From positions 192,031,847-192,095,846 of the forward strand of contig NC_089495.1 in the NCBI RefSeq assembly GCF_036850765.1: DNA of 64,000 bases. Reading direction: 5' to 3'. Position 1 is the stretch's first letter. Every line of letters begins with the position of its first letter. The notes beneath the pieces are model-generated. The model was not told the origin of the DNA. It did not search any database and saw only the letters and a program-made list of their open reading frames with translations. Positions 1-11,599 of the stretch are shown here, one piece after another. Made by a program: the position numbers and the translations under genes. The DNA is from Saccopteryx bilineata (Eukaryota > Chordata > Mammalia > Chiroptera > Emballonuridae).

Positions 1-109
1 AGGGAAGGAATGCTTCCCATAATAATCCTGATTTTGAAGTGACTTGGAATTAATTTTGCCCAGAACTACTTTGTACTTTATTTACTTGCTTGTGTGTGTG
101 TCTCTGTGT

Positions 110-1090
110 GTGTAAAAATCTATATAACATAAAATTTGCCATGTATCTTGGTAATTTAAGTGTGCAATTCAGGTTCAATTACTTCACAATGTAATGCAAC
201 TATTACCACTATTTCCAAAATTTTTCATCACCCTAAACAGAAACTCTGTTATCATTAAGCAATACCCCCCCCCCCCCCATCTAGTTTCTTTCTCTATGAC
301 TTTGCCTTTTCTGGATACTTTATATAAGTGAATCATACAACAGTTCTTTTGTGTCTGTGGTAGCATTAGCATATATCAGAACTGCATTCTTTTTATGGCT
401 GAGTAATATTCCATTGTATGTATTCATCTGTTGATGAACATTTGAATTGTTTCTACCATTTGGCTGTTGTGAATAATGCTGCTCTGAATTTTGGTGTATA
501 AGTATGTGTTTGAGTCCTGTTTTCAGTTCTTTTGGGTATATCCCTAGGAGTGGACTTGCTGGGTCATATGGTAATCCTACTTAATTTTTTGCAGGTCAGG
601 CTTTTCCATAGTGGTGGCACCGACTTACATTCACAACAGCAATGTCTGAGGGTTCCAGTTTGTCCCCCTACTATCTGACTTTTGTTATTTTCTGGTTTTT
701 TTCTTTTGATTATAGGCATCCTAAAAGGCATGAAATGACAGCTCATTGTGGTTTTTGTTTTTTAAAATTTTATTTATTGATTTGAGAGAGTGAGAGATAG
801 AGAGAATGATGGGGTGGGGGGAAGAATGGGAAGCATCACCTCATAGTTGCTTCTCATAAGTATCTCAAACCCGGCAAGCCTGTGGTTTAGAACCGGTGAC
901 CTTCAGTGTTCTTCAGTGTTCCAGGTTGATGCTTCTTACTTACTGTGCCACCACTGGTCAGGCGACAGTTGATGTGGTTTTGCTTTGAATTGCTTAATAA
1001 CTAATAATGTTGAGCATCTTTTCATGTATTTATTGGCCATTTGTATGTCTTGTTTGGAGAAATGTCTCTTCTGGTCCCTTGACATTAAGG
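110..1090 (-). repeat. L1 3' end, antisense, split by a SINE
   Basis: Reads as the reverse complement of a mammalian L1 3' UTR, including the familiar antisense segments 'ggctgagtaatattccattg' near 397 and 'gttgagcatcttttcatg' near 1009. A run of C near 265-278 interrupts it, and a SINE at 763-963 is inserted in it. Old and diverged. Confidence 0.75.
763..963 (-). repeat. tRNA-derived SINE (short 'CTGACCTGTGGTGG' type)
   Basis: Ends with the reverse complement of a SINE head (ccaccactggtcaggc) and begins with an A/T-rich tail plus GA-rich stretch. Inserted in the antisense L1. Confidence 0.75.
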
Positions 1091-1659
1091 TTTTTTTCTT
1101 CTGATTTGTGAACACCAGTTGCTAATTCTTTATTCATCAGAGCATTCTGTCTCCCCATGCCTCCTCAGTCCAGGGAACAGGTCCGAGATGGCAGGCAGTG
1201 ATGAGAAATGGCCGGGATGGTCCCTGGATGACTAGGGTGTGTGATGTGAACACAGGATTTTTTTTTTTCCTCTTTCCTTTAAAACATCAGAAAATGAAAA
1301 GATTGCTAAAGAACAAGGAAATAGAAAACTCTAACATGTAAAACCTGCTGGACTCCTGCAACTCTTATGATAAAATTTGGCAAATTGATCTCCCCCCCCC
1401 CCCTGGTATCAGCTGAACTTCAAAAGTACTTCTATAAATAGGAGTTCATAATGGTAGTGATTAAAGACAGGTACGTACTTAGAAAGTTTTTATATTTTAG
1501 GGCCTGTGATAAAAAAATTACAACTTTGTTTTGCACTTGCCTGATTTGGCAATTTTCTTAGGGCTAACTTCATTAATTTAATCTCTATATGTTATACCCC
1601 TATACTGTGCTACTTGGAGGTATAGTGATAAGTGAAGCAGACATCATATCTGTTACTTA

Positions 1660-1823
1660 AAAAATAATTTTAAGTTTATTGATTGATTAAAAAAAATTTT
1701 TTTAAAGAGAAACGTCAATGTGTTGTTCCACTTGTATATGCGTTTATTGGTTGATTTTTATATGTACCCTGACTGGGGATTGAACCCACAATCTTGGCAT
1801 ATTGGGACAGCGTGGGCCAGGGC
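1660..1823 (-). repeat. VES-like tRNA SINE, diverged
   Basis: Contains 'ccctgactggggattgaaccc' (box B region of a tRNA-derived head) and ends in 'gggccagggc'. This matches the chiropteran VES layout better than the other SINE types here. A similar copy lies at 63476-63601. Confidence 0.6.
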
Positions 1824-1993
1824 TATATGTCTGTTACTTTTTAAGTCTTCTGCTAGAGAGCATGGCTTTAGGTTAGTACAAAATTTTAAGTTTTGAGCGA
1901 TTTTATGATGTGCTTGAGTGTCAGTTCAATTGGCATTAATATTCCTTAATTGCCAGGAATACTAGTGAATATATATATATGTATATATATATA

Positions 1994-2298
1994 TTTTTTT
2001 TTTTTTCACAGAGAGGGACAGATACGGACAGACAGGAGGGGAGAGAGATGAGAAACATCAATTCTTCGTTGTGGTCCCTTAGTTGTTCATTGATTGCTTT
2101 ATCATATGTGCCTTGATGGGGTGGGAGGTGGCTACAGCAGACCGAGTAACCCCTTGCTTGAGCCACCTTGGGTCCAAGCTGATGAGTTTTGCTCAAACCA
2201 GATGAGCCAGTGCTCAAGCTGGCGACCTCAGGGTCTCGAACCTGGGTCCTTCACATCCCAGTCCGGTGCTTTATCTACTGCGCCACCTCCTGGTTAGG
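1994..2298 (-). repeat. Long tRNA-derived SINE ('CTGACCAGGCGGTGG' type)
   Basis: Antisense copy with T tract, GACAGACAGGA motif, 'ttgttcattgattgctt', a 'gacctcagggtctcgaacctgggtcctt' box B region and 'gccacctcctggttagg' head end. A (TA)n tract lies just upstream at about 1968-1994. Confidence 0.85.
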
Positions 2299-2308
2299 CT
2301 CTCTCTCT

Positions 2309-2629
2309 TTTTTTTTTTAACTTTTTTTTGACAGAGACAGAGAGAATCAGAGAGAGGGACAGATAGGGATAGACAGACAGGAAGGGAGAGAGATGAGAAG
2401 CATCAGTTCTTCGCTGTGGCACTTTAGTTGTTCATTGATTGCTTTCTCATGTGTGCTTTGACCGTGGGGCTACAGCAGACGAGTAAGCCAGCGACTTTGG
2501 GTCCAAGCCAGTGAGCTTTGCTCAAACCAGATGAACCTGTGCTCAAGCTGGCGACCTCGGGATCTTGAACCTGGGTCCTTCGCATCCCAGTTCAACGCTC
2601 TATCCACTGCGCCACCACCGCCTGGTAGG
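2309..2629 (-). repeat. Long tRNA-derived SINE, adjacent to the previous copy
   Basis: Same layout as the copy at 1994-2298 and in the same orientation, only about 10 bp away. The second probably inserted into the tail of the first. Confidence 0.85.
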
Positions 2630-3900
2630 GCTTGAGTGTTTCTTAACATGTAAAAGGGAAGACAAACAGTCTATCAACACATGATTATTGTGAGGTTTAA
2701 AGGAGAGAATATTTGTCAGATGTTTGCAAGTCTTGGCACTAGATAGGTATTCAACAGATAGATGTTTCATTCCCCTTTTACGTTTCTTTAATTGCAGTGC
2801 TAGGTTGGAATAGAGAAAGGGAAGGGAATAAAGGAAACTTTCTGCTAGTGTTAGCAACTCTGATGAACTGGTATGTGGTAGAGCAGGGTTGGAGCAGTTA
2901 GTTACAACAAAGTTTCCGGAGGATTTAATTTATTCCATTACCCTGTCCTTCATTTGAACCCTGGAAATTTAGATTTGGAGGAACAAAGGGTCAGCATGTT
3001 TGCAAAGGGTAAGCCTTCCCGAGCTGTGGTGGTGCCGCCGAGGCTGTGCTGAGCTGGAGACGCAGGTGCTATGGCTGAGGATGCTGAAGGCTCGGAGGTG
3101 CCCTGGGAGCAGGTGATTACTGCTGGCGTGTGTACCACCTGTGTTCTTTTAGTTCCTTGGCCTTTTTTTTCCTGAGAATATATTGCTATTTTCTGTAGCT
3201 ATTTACCTCAGCTTTGACCAAAGCCAAGAGCAAAGCTTTCAACGGAAAGAATGGCAAAAATCTCTCTTTTAGGACTTGTTTTGGCGCAGGTAATATTGTG
3301 TTGTGTATTTAGTAACATTCCCCAGTAGCCACAAATTAAACACCAAGTACTGTTAGTTCTATTAATTTAATAGTTCTATTATTAAAATAGTAAAACAGTC
3401 TCCATAGATTGAAGCTATAGTTTCAGCTTGTATTGTACGGGTAAAAAACGAACTCTTTTCATTGTGGTTTGAACAAACACAGATTTTTTATGTAAGCTTG
3501 TGTCATCAGAAACATCCCAGAATCATGTTTAATTCACAATCTTAACAAGTGTTAACCATCCTTGTTCTGTTGAACAATATTTTAAAACTACTAAGTCAAC
3601 TTTACAGCTGATAAAAGGAAATTAAATTATTTATAATCATCTTTTCATCACAGGTGTTTTCACCTTTTTTTTGTTTATGTCTCATCTTTATACACATACA
3701 GATATTTGAAAAATTTTCACCTTAGGAATTGATAGGCCAAGAGAACGGATTTTAGAAGGGTAGTAGCAATTTAGAAAATGTTATATTTGTGCTAGAATAA
3801 CCTTTTATAATTTCTTTGCTATAACATCTTTTCCTGGTTAGTTCTGTGTTTCCCCACTGCAGTTCTACAGAGTGCCTTGATAAAAGATTATTTCTGGCAA
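2630..3900. other. Intron 1 segment with no recognised repeat or gene
   Basis: No ORF with a recognisable family, no splice-flanked exon and no clear repeat. A short GC-richer patch at about 3010-3135 has several CpGs but no gene-like reading frame on either strand. Confidence 0.5.
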
Positions 3901-3905
3901 GAAAT

Positions 3906-4313
3906 TCTTTTTTTTGTGACAGAGACAGAGAGAGGGACAGATAGGTATAGACAGGAAGAGAGAGAGGTGAGAAGCATCAGTTCTTCATTGCGGCACCTTA
4001 GTTGTTCATTGATGGCTTTCTCGTGCTCGCTTCGGCAGCACATATACATTGATTGCTTTCTCATATGTGCCCGTACTGGGGGGCTACAGCAGAGTAAGTG
4101 ACCCCCTGCTCAAGCCATTGACCTTGGGCTCAAGCCATCGACCTTTGGGCTCAAGCCAGCAACTGTGGGGTCATGTCTATGATCTCACGCTCAAGCCGGC
4201 GATGAGCGCTCCAGCTGGTGAGCCCGTGCTCAAGCCGGCAACCTCGGGGCCTGGAACCTGGGTCCTCTGCATCCCAGTCTAATGCTCCATCCATGTGCCA
4301 CTGCCTGGCCAGG
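3906..4313 (-). repeat. Long tRNA-derived SINE carrying an inserted U6 fragment
   Basis: Tail 'tttttttgtgacagagacagagag' to head end 'tgccactgcctggccaggcc'. The segment 'cattgattgctttctc' that normally occurs once occurs twice (4007-4022 and 4047-4062), separated by U6-derived sequence. Confidence 0.85.
4023..4047 (+). pseudogene. U6 snRNA 5' fragment (tailless retropseudogene)
   Basis: The 25 bases match the start of mammalian U6 snRNA (5' stem-loop, GTGCTCGCTTCGGCAGCAC, then ATATAC). The rest of U6 is absent and there is no A-tail. It lies in a SINE, antisense to it, and is flanked by 16-bp direct repeats of SINE sequence (15 of 16 identical) that act as a target-site duplication. The last C is shared with the 3' repeat. 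It cannot encode a functional U6. Confidence 0.85.
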
Positions 4314-4766
4314 CCGGCAAGTAATTCTTGAAAGGAAAACATACTTGCTGTGTTTACCAGTGTATGAAAAACTTGACGGGAAATTCTATCCCCTTTGGTA
4401 ATAAACTGATTTAATCTCATTCCTAAATATTATTAATAAAATTAAATAGAAGATTTCAAAGTTCTTTTAAATGTTCTAATAGTTTCACTAATTTAATAAG
4501 AAAGTATAATATTTAATCTCTCCTTTTGATTAGATCCTATAAAGTAGGAATAAAGGCTTTCTCAGAAACCTGTTTCTACTTAGTGATTTTTTTTCTCCAG
4601 TCTGATATTTTTTATCTAGTTTGTCAAGAGTAACTAAACTTTGAAGGAGAGAGAGATATTCAAAAATATATCAGATCAATTGAGCAGAAATCAAAAGTTG
4701 GACTGCTCTGGTCACATTAAAACTACACATTACTTCCATTATTTCCTTTGTTTGGTTTTTTGTTTT

Positions 4767-5101
4767 GTTTTTTTTTTGTATTTTTCTGAAGTTGGAAATG
4801 GGGAGGCAGTCAGACTCCCGCATGTGCCCGACCAGGATCCACCTGGCATGCCCACCAGGGGGTGATGCTCTGCCCATCTGGGGTGTCGCTCTGTTGCAAC
4901 CAGAGCCATCTTCAGCGCCTGGGCCAACCTTGCTCCAGTGGAGCCTTGGCTGCGGGAGGGGAAGAGAAAGACAGAGAGGAAGGAGAGGGGGAGGGGTGGA
5001 GAAGCAGATGGATGCTTCTCCTGTGTGCCCTGGCCGGGAATTGAACCTGGGACTCCTGCACGCCAGGCCAACGCTCTACCACTGAGCCAACCGGCCAGGG
5101 C
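4767..5101 (-). repeat. tRNA-derived SINE ('CCCTGGCCGGTTGGCTCAGTGG' type)
   Basis: Antisense copy: 'tttttgtatttttctgaagttggaaa' tail, GA-rich middle, then 'ccgggaattgaacctgggactcc' and 'actgagccaaccggccaggg', a clear tRNA-like head with B box. It is well conserved against the copies at 6355 and 16452, so it is fairly young. Open frames in it are chance frames. Confidence 0.9.
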
Positions 5102-5104
5102 CCC

Positions 5105-5341
5105 TTTGTTTTTTCAGATGTAGTTGTGTGACACATATTGCCCTCAAAATCTGTAGTTCAAGGAATTAAATTTATAGTTTAATTTATATGGCCTTCTCTA
5201 GGCTAACCTGGAATTCCTAGCCCTTTGGAAGATTCCCACCTGGAACATTAGACATAAAACTCAGAATAATCCTTTGCTTCTGAGTTGTTGGGAATAATTA
5301 GGTTGAAATTGAATGTGATATTTTCTTTTCTACCCTCTTTA

Positions 5342-5381
<40 letters not shown>

Positions 5382-6045
5382 CTGTATGTATAGAACGGGA
5401 ATACTGTTGATGTCTTGCAGTTTGTTCTTTTTTGTAAATATGATTATACTAAACAGTTCTGCTATAACACAACTTAAGCCTTCCCAAAAATCACCATGCT
5501 CTACAAAATTATTAAAAACCATAGCACTTATGGAAAAGATGGGGTTAGGCACACAACACTGAAAACGTCATTGATGACACCTTAAAAAAAAGGAACCTAA
5601 TGAAAACAACAGTGTAGTTTTACTCATGTTAAATGGTTAAGGAAAATCATATATAGAGTACTTTGAAAAAACCGGAAGTTTGCTTGTGGAAGTAGGCATC
5701 AGGACTGTAACTAGGGAGTTGTTTTGAAGTGGTGGGAGGAGGTTAATCTGAAGTCATACCAAGAGTTGTAACAACTGAGAGTTGTAAGAGATACTTGATG
5801 AACTGAGGTTGCTGGTGGATGTTTGAGGTGTGTGCAGAAGTGTGTGTACATGTGTTTGTTCAGCCAGGTGTAGTTTTCTGGGTGTTCCTCGTGGGAGAAA
5901 TTGTCAAAGCAAATGTGAAATTTGTTATCCTTATACTGTTCCCAAATATATCAATTATGTTGGAACAAATGTGCATTTTAAAAATAAGCATTGTAGCAGA
6001 ACTGTCTATGAGACAATATGTGATATAATTTGTATAAATATATGA
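5105..6045. other. Intron 1 segment, mostly unique; (TA)n at 5350-5376
   Basis: No gene or clear interspersed repeat. A perfect TA-dinucleotide microsatellite follows an A-run at about 5341-5376. Confidence 0.5.
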
Positions 6046-6049
6046 ACTT

Positions 6050-6985
6050 TTATTTGAAAACATTTTCAAATCTCAAACTTACAGTAAAGTTGCAAATATA
6101 ATACAATGACTTTTTCTTGAACCATTGGGTGACATGATGTCCCATTACCCCAAAATACTAGAGTGTGTTTTAAAACAAACAAGGACATTCCAAAAAAAGG
6201 ACAATCCAACCATTAAAGTGAAGAAATTAACAATATATCAAAAGGATCCAGTTCAGAATCACCCACCATGTTTAGTCATCATGTTTCTTTATCTCCTTCA
6301 GGAAAAACTGAAAAAGTTCTTCAGTCTCTTATTGACTTTCATGACCTTGACACCTTTTTTTTTTTTTTTTTTTTCCTCCTGAAGCTGGAAATGGGGAGAG
6401 ACAGTCAGACAGACTCCTGCATGCGCCTGACCGGGATCCACCCGGCACGCCCACCAGGGGCGATGCTCCGCCCCGCGACCAGAGCCACTCTAGCGCCTGG
6501 GGCAGAGGCCAAGGAGCCATCCCCAGCGCCCGGGCCATCTTTGCTCCAATGGAGCCTTGGCTGCGGGAGGGGAAGAGAGACAGAGAGGAAGGAGGGGGGG
6601 AGGGGTGGAGAAGCAAATGGGCGCTTCTCCTATGTGCCCTGGCCGGGAATCGAACCCCGGTCCCCCGCACGCCAGGCCGACGCTCTACCACTGAGCCAGC
6701 CGGCTAGGGCCGACCTTGACACTTTTGAGGATGACAGGCCAGCTGTTTTATAGCATGTGTCTTCCTTTGGGTTTGTCCGATGTTGCCCCATTATTAGAAT
6801 CAGGCTATGCCTCTTTGGCAGCAAAATCAACTATGTATGTCCTTCCACTGCATCCTGTTAGGTGACACAGGATTGTGATTTGTCCTATTGCTGATGATGT
6901 TCACTTTGATCACTTGATTGAGGAGGTATCTGCCCAGTTTTACCACTGTAAAGAAACTTATCAGTGAGGACCATGCTTTTTAACT
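6050..6985 (-). repeat. Old L1 (L1M-type) 3' region, antisense, split by a SINE
   Basis: Typical antisense L1M text: 'ccattgggtgacatgatgtc', 'ggccagctgttttatag', 'ttcactttgatcacttgattgagg'. The copy continues on both sides of the SINE at 6355-6711. Confidence 0.75.
6355..6711 (-). repeat. tRNA-derived SINE ('GGCCGGTTGGCTCAGTGG' type) with TSD
   Basis: Antisense SINE flanked by the direct repeat 'gaccttgacac' (6343-6353 and 6712-6722), which shows a retrotransposed insertion in the older L1. The long frames across it come from the SINE and are not genes. Confidence 0.9.
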
Positions 6986-7159
6986 TTTAAAGTTTATTTA
7001 TCACCATGGGTGAGTGTTCTTCCCTCTCTTCAGTCTTTCCTGTGACTTAGATGGGGACTGTGGTGTTTGAGGAAGCCTATGCCCCAGAACTGACTACTCT
7101 GGTCAGTATTTTCCATTTCCATCTCTCCTCTTCTTCTAGCTCAGTAGTCTATCTTCCTG

Positions 7160-7400
7160 TCTTCCAACATGGCCGAGGTAGCAGGTGCTGCTTCCATTTG
7201 TTGAGCCTTTCTATAGGTGTTTTGTATGTATTATCCTAGTAATTAACACCCAACCCTGAGATGTAGTGTTTTACAGATGAGGAAACCAGGCTTGGAGAGG
7301 TAAATAATTTGTTCAAGGTCACATAACGTGTTGTAAGGAGTGGAATTTGAAACCGAGCTTGCCCCCCCTTTTTTTCCCTAGAGCCTATGCTCTTGAGTTA
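7160..7400 (+). repeat. MIR element, diverged
   Basis: Contains 'ttttacagatgaggaaaccaggcttggagaggtaaa' followed by 'caaggtcacata', the conserved core and 3' part of MIR, then a degenerate 'gaatttgaaaccgag'. Confidence 0.7.
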
Positions 7401-7772
7401 GTCTATGCTGCTTCAGTAGGATCAGGATACATTTGATCAGATCAGGGTTTTCATTCACTGTTTTTGATTCCTTTTGATTTAAGAAGAGAAAGTAGAAACT
7501 ATTGAGAGTTATAGTTGGAGGAAGAAAAATAAAAGCTATTAGCTGTTTGGAAACACCATAAGTGACTATCTTACTATATTACTTGATTAGACCCAAAGGA
7601 GTGGTAGATGTGAAGCCCAGATAAGACCATTTATTTTACTGATATGGACACGATTTCTGCCTTTACACAGAAAGGGCACTTTGAATATGAGGATCAAAAC
7701 TTTTCTAACTTCTCTTTGGAAACTAATGTGAAAATAAAGGTCTTAAGGTATACTTAACCTGTCTGATTCTTT

Positions 7773-8125
7773 TTTAAAAATTTATTTGAGAGAGAGCAGG
7801 AAGAGAGAAAGAGGGAGGAGAGATAAGCATCAACTCATAGCTGCTTCACTATAGATATAGATGTTCATTGATTGCTTCTCATACATGCCTTGAGCAGAGA
7901 ACTCCAGCCAAGCCCGTGACCTTGGGCTCAAGCCAGCAATCTTGGGCTTCAAGCCAGGGACCTTTGGGCTCAAGCCAGTGACCTTGGAATTATATTGATG
8001 ATCCTGTACTCAAGCCAGTGATCCCGCACTCAAGCCGAGGAGCCTGTGCTTGGGGTTTTGAACTGGAAGCCTCAGTGTCTCAGGTCAATAGATACTTTTA
8101 TCCACTGTGCCACCACTGGTCAGGC
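7773..8125 (-). repeat. Older long SINE with repeated 'caagccagtgacc' motif
   Basis: Antisense. The middle contains five or more diverged copies of 'tcaagccagtgacc'. It ends in 'gtgccaccactggtcaggc'. This longer and more diverged form also occurs at 11873, 46311 and 63612. Confidence 0.8.
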
Positions 8126-8174
8126 TGCCTGATGCTTTTTAAACTTTTTAGATTATTTATTTATTTATTTATTT

Positions 8175-8415
8175 TTTAAGTGAGAGGGGAGATAGAAAGA
8201 TAAACTCCTGTGTGCACCCCGACCTCGCAGCCCCTGTCTAGAGCAGATGCTTAGACCAGCTGAGCTATCCTCAGCAAGAGGGGAAGATAGAGAAGGGGAA
8301 GAGGGAAGGAAAGAAGCAGATGGTTGCTTCTCCTGTGTGTCCTGACTGGGATCGAACCCGGGATGTTCACACACTGGGCCAACGCTCTATCTACTGAGCA
8401 AACTGGCAAGGGCTG
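8175..8415 (-). repeat. tRNA-derived SINE, shortened, with TSD
   Basis: Antisense, with (TTTA)n-like tail and head end 'gagcaaactggcaagggc'. The direct repeat 'tgcctgatgcttttta' flanks it (near 8126 and 8415), supporting insertion by target-primed reverse transcription. Confidence 0.8.
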
Positions 8416-8419
8416 CCTG

Positions 8420-9900
8420 ATGCTTTTTAGGGAAGAGCAGCATAGACTTCTGCTGAGTTTACTCACTTAATTAGCCCATCTCAGTACTGTTACTTTTTTG
8501 TGAATGGAATGATGTGACTACTTATGTTGAAAGCAGGTGTCCGGCCTGTGGTTTTGAGGTATTTTTAGGTGCAGAGATTGTTTTGCACCTTTGTCCCCCT
8601 TCACATAAGCTCTCCCCTGTGACTGGTGTGGGGTTGGGGAACTTCTCCTAGGCTACTCCTTGTGCAAAGAGTTGTTCTTCATGCAAAGCTGCAGGCCCGC
8701 CTTGGAGTCAAACTGGCACGGTAAACCTCATTTGCACTAAGCTAACCATGGAGCTGAGCTAATCATATTTGAGCATAAACGCTGACTGTCAGCCAGGATT
8801 TTAAAAGTCTTGAGTAAAGTAAGCTTGTGTCTTGATGAGGTATAAGTGAGAATTCAGGTATACTCCTAGAAATCAGAGGTGTAGAAAGCTAGCTAGCTAG
8901 CTTGCTTTCCATCAGTCATCTGGCTTGCAGATCTTTAGAAACAATTGAAGTTACTTGGTACTGTGTTGTGCTCAGTTTAGGACAAAGGGAATTTGCCTGC
9001 ACCTGGGAGATACAAACTCAATGAACTCTGGAGCAACACCTTCTGAACTCCTGTCCCGGCTCTGCAGTTTGTGACTCTGGGCCAGTTACTGAGCCATTCT
9101 GTCCCATCCACATCAGTTTCTTCATGGGGTGATAATTCCTACCTTATAGTGAAATGTCTAGCAGGATCCCTGGCCATGATGAGCATATCTAATTAATGTC
9201 TACTGCTCCTGTGGTTGATAGTCTACCTATTGGGGGGATGTAATCTTAGGTGTCTTTTGGGGACTAGTTTACATATGTTAAATATAATAGGATCCAAACA
9301 ATTACAACATAAAAGAGTGGGGGAGGATATTTAAGATTTCTGGATCCACTTCTGTATTTTACAGATGGGGAAATGGAATCCAAGGGATGGCAAGGGGTTT
9401 ACTCAGATTCCCAGGCAATATCAAGACTAGAATTGATTGCCAGTGTTGTAGTTATTAGACCACAGATTTAAATAAAGTTGTCATTTGGTGATGATGATGA
9501 TGATATGATGCCAGGAATTTTTTTCTTTTTTGATTGGGGGTGAGGCAGAGAGAGGCTTGTGTATAAATAGAAAAAGCATACTCAACATACTTACTGTTTT
9601 TATAATGCAGACTACAGTGATTAAGTTAAGAAAAAAAACTTGGCAGATGGGAATACACCAAAGATGGTGAGAAAACATGATTGTAGGGGGCATAGATTTA
9701 AAACAGTTGAATTACTGCCCAGCTGTCCTTATAAACATGGAGTAAGTGGAATGTCAAGGTGTTTTGTTGCTTGAAAAAACAGGTTATATATTTCTTTGGG
9801 GTAAACAGCAAGATTAAAACAAGTACAAAGGGCATCATAGTTCCTTAATCAGGGTGGGATGGAGAGATCATTACAGGGATGCTACAGCTAGGGTTTTGGT
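8420..9900. repeat. Mostly unique intron sequence with two MIR relics
   Basis: A MIR-like segment at about 9045-9215 reads 'tctgggccagttactgagcc' and 'cagtttcttcatggggtgataattcctacc'. Another at about 9350-9470 reads 'ttttacagatggggaaatgg'. No gene is seen in the rest. Confidence 0.5.
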
Positions 9901-10699
9901 TTTTTTTCCACAATAGTTTTACTTATTTTTGCATTATAAATGTAATATATTCAGTGTATGAGATTTGGAAAATACAGAAAACTATAAAGAAAATAAAGAC
10001 AGCCTAAATCACATAATCCCAGAACAATTCACTATTAACATTTTAGTGCAGTTTCTTGATATGTGTTATTTTTCAAAAACACAATTGAGTTCACATTATA
10101 CGTGTAGTTTTACGTACTGACGTAAAGTGTTCAAAGTATATTCTAGAGACAAAATGACTCAGGATTTCCGTCCTTTAAGAAAATGTGGACTTTGCCATGT
10201 GCCACAGAGGAACATTGTTTTCCATATAGTAGTAAGGTCTAAAGGAGGCTGATAGTGCTTCACCTTTGTTTTTATTAGAATGACTCATCTTTTCCTATCA
10301 ATAGGTAGTCTCAGGAATGACAATAATAATAAATTACTTGATCCTCAAGGAAGTTTTGCCTGCTTCAGCAAGCACTGTTTTGATCACGTAAAGCTCTTAT
10401 CTGCTAAGTAACATTCTAGGACCATTATAGAGGCTTAATCTGCTAATTTATGTTAAATTAACTGGTTGCCAGATAAAGCTAGGTAACTGTAGTTCACAGC
10501 AGAGAGAGCAGCCTATTCTTGCCAAGAAAGATTCTGTTTGGTCATACGCAGAAAGGAAAGCCAAATATTTAAGAATGTAAGTTATAGATAAAATTAAAAT
10601 CCAAGGATGAGGATTCTTTGCTATTTTTCTAAGTTTGACTCTTCATACCTGAGACTTTACGATTGTTTGAGATGTGGTTCTGAAAAATAGTGGGTTTAA

Positions 10700-11120
10700 A
10701 ATAACACTTGTTCTGGGAGGGGAGAATGAGCATGGGGATTGACTGGGAAGGGGCCTGAGGCAGCTCTCAGAGGTGCGGGGAATGTTTCCTATCTTGATGG
10801 GGTTTGGGGTTACACAGGTGTGTACATTTGTCCTACTCGTTTTATGAAATTTTACACCAAAAACAAAAATTTATGAAAATATTCACCTTTTATTAATGAT
10901 ATGTATGTTGAAGTATTTTGAGGGCAGTATACTGATCTCTGCAGTTTACTTGGAAATGCATGAAAAAATGAGATGAATTGATGAACAGGTAGATGGATAT
11001 ATTTGTGATAAGAAAGTTGAGTAGAATCAAGATGGTAATTATATGGGTGTTCACTAAAATTCTTTCACCTTTGCTCTATGTTTGAAAATTTTTATAATAA
11101 AATGTTGGTTACAAGAATGT
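10700..11120 (+). repeat. L1 3' end, sense, diverged
   Basis: 'ttgatggggtttggggttacacagg', 'gaaattttacacc' and 'atgtttgaaaatttttataataaaatgtt' match the last part of old L1 3' UTRs, including a terminal AATAAA. Confidence 0.55.
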
Positions 11121-11389
11121 TATCATATAAATTAACATCTTGAAGGTTCTAGTTACAATTGTCTGGCAGAAACGGAACCATTTGAATCTGACACTGCCTT
11201 AATCATTTAACTTTGAGATTACTCGAGTGAGAACTAAGAGTTGTTGAATTTTTCATTTTTACTATGTTACTTAGTGTCTCATTGAGTGCAAAGATTATTT
11301 TTCTGAATATTGTAATGTTCTGGAAATGACCGAGTGGCATAAACCTTGTATTATTCACCTGTATTCATGTATAGAAGATACATGGTTTT

Positions 11390-11553
11390 CAGGGGTCCCC
11401 AAACTTTTTACACAGGGTGCCAGTTCACTGTCCCTCAGACTGTTGGAGGGCCACCACATACAGTGCTCCTCTCACTGACCACCAATGAAAGAGGTGCCTC
11501 TTTCGGAAGTGCCGGATATATGGCCTCAGGGGGCCGCAGTTTGGGGACACCTG
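11390..11553. mobile_element. Non-autonomous hAT, family B, short copy
   Basis: TIR-like ends CAGGGGTCCCCAAACT and AGTTTGGGGACACCTG. Inside it resembles the ends of the 322-bp element at 37691-38012 with the A/T-rich centre missing. No perfect 8-bp duplication is seen. Confidence 0.75.
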
Positions 11554-11599
11554 CCATTTTGCCAGGACACTTTCCAAAGCTAGCACTCAATACAAAAAT

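Noticed and set aside
3000..3140. GC-richer patch as B4GALT5 exon 1
   Set aside because: No frame encodes the expected Arg-rich start plus membrane anchor, and no donor in the needed phase follows.
4023..4047. A functional U6 snRNA gene
   Set aside because: Only the first 25 nucleotides are present and there is no upstream U6 promoter (PSE/TATA).
6268..6753. 161-codon frame on the + strand
   Set aside because: Lies across an antisense SINE bracketed by target duplications; the same peptide-like text recurs at other SINE copies.
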